A stretch of DNA of 5,450 nucleotides, taken from the NCBI GenBank assembly GCA_021162125.1, contig JAGGZG010000347.1, positions 1 to 5,450 on the forward strand. Reading direction: 5' to 3'. The notes under the pieces were generated by a model. It saw only the letters and a list, made by a program, of their open reading frames with translations, searched no databases and had not been told where the DNA came from. Shown piece by piece: positions 5,409 to 5,450 of this stretch. Numbering within the stretch: the first letter of the stretch is position 1; every line of letters begins with the position of its first letter. The position numbers and the translations under genes are program-made. This stretch comes from Anaerolineae bacterium. Lineage in GTDB: Bacteria > Chloroflexota > Anaerolineae > JACIWR01.

Positions 5409-5450
5409 GAATAAACGAATGACCATGACCGCATGTCTATTCGTTTATTC
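5409..5450. repeat. 12-bp perfect inverted repeat at the window edge
   Basis: GAATAAACGAAT (5409-5420) and ATTCGTTTATTC (5439-5450) are exact inverted copies around an 18-nt centre. The match may continue past the window end, since the base pairs outside the left arm cannot be tested. The A+T-rich, CGAAT-repeating composition differs from the flanks. It could be a bidirectional terminator of the next gene, or one of the short ATTCGTTT-type interspersed repeats. Confidence 0.6.

Overview
The window carries housekeeping genes, all on the minus strand, at moderately high G+C. It looks like a chromosomal segment of a free-living bacterium. My best guess is Chloroflexota or a similar deep-branching thermotolerant lineage, based on the style of the primary sigma factor, a bacterial archease–RtcB pair, the short ATCTGCGT-type interspersed repeat and a type I-E-like CRISPR repeat. 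This placement is inference; there is no rRNA or marker here to prove it.

Layout from right to left, in the direction of transcription. (1) 5207-5450 is non-coding. It holds a 12-bp inverted repeat at the window edge, one isolated 29-bp type I-E-like CRISPR repeat, and a near-consensus promoter with a 17-bp spacer. (2) That promoter drives archease (4778-5203) and rtcB (3267-4745), an RNA-ligation operon that ends in a strong hairpin at 3170-3207. (3) A second near-perfect promoter (TTGACG-17-TATAAT) starts the next operon. Its ~85-nt leader contains a terminator-like hairpin with seven T's just before the first gene, and a competing pairing. The genes are a DUF177/YceD protein (2531-3019) and a primary sigma-70 factor (1318-2517), followed by a terminator at 1262-1296. 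(4) Downstream lies gene debris. A 127-bp miniature inverted-repeat element with a clear 7-bp target duplication sits in the remains of an amidohydrolase gene (138-1019). That gene is a chimera: its start resembles SsnA/TRZ-ATZ aminohydrolases and the rest is the C-terminal half of a hydantoinase/dihydropyrimidinase. (5) 1-143 is a run of short palindromes.

The two intact operons look functional: complete families, intact active-site residues, good ribosome-binding sites (weaker for DUF177), promoters and terminators. The left fifth looks like a decaying locus, probably a former purine/pyrimidine (hydantoin) catabolic cluster reduced by deletion and then hit by the small transposable element. 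I see no complete new defence or other novel system. The strongest second-look items are the miniature element, the chimeric amidohydrolase, the solitary CRISPR repeat and the possible attenuator ahead of the sigma-factor operon.
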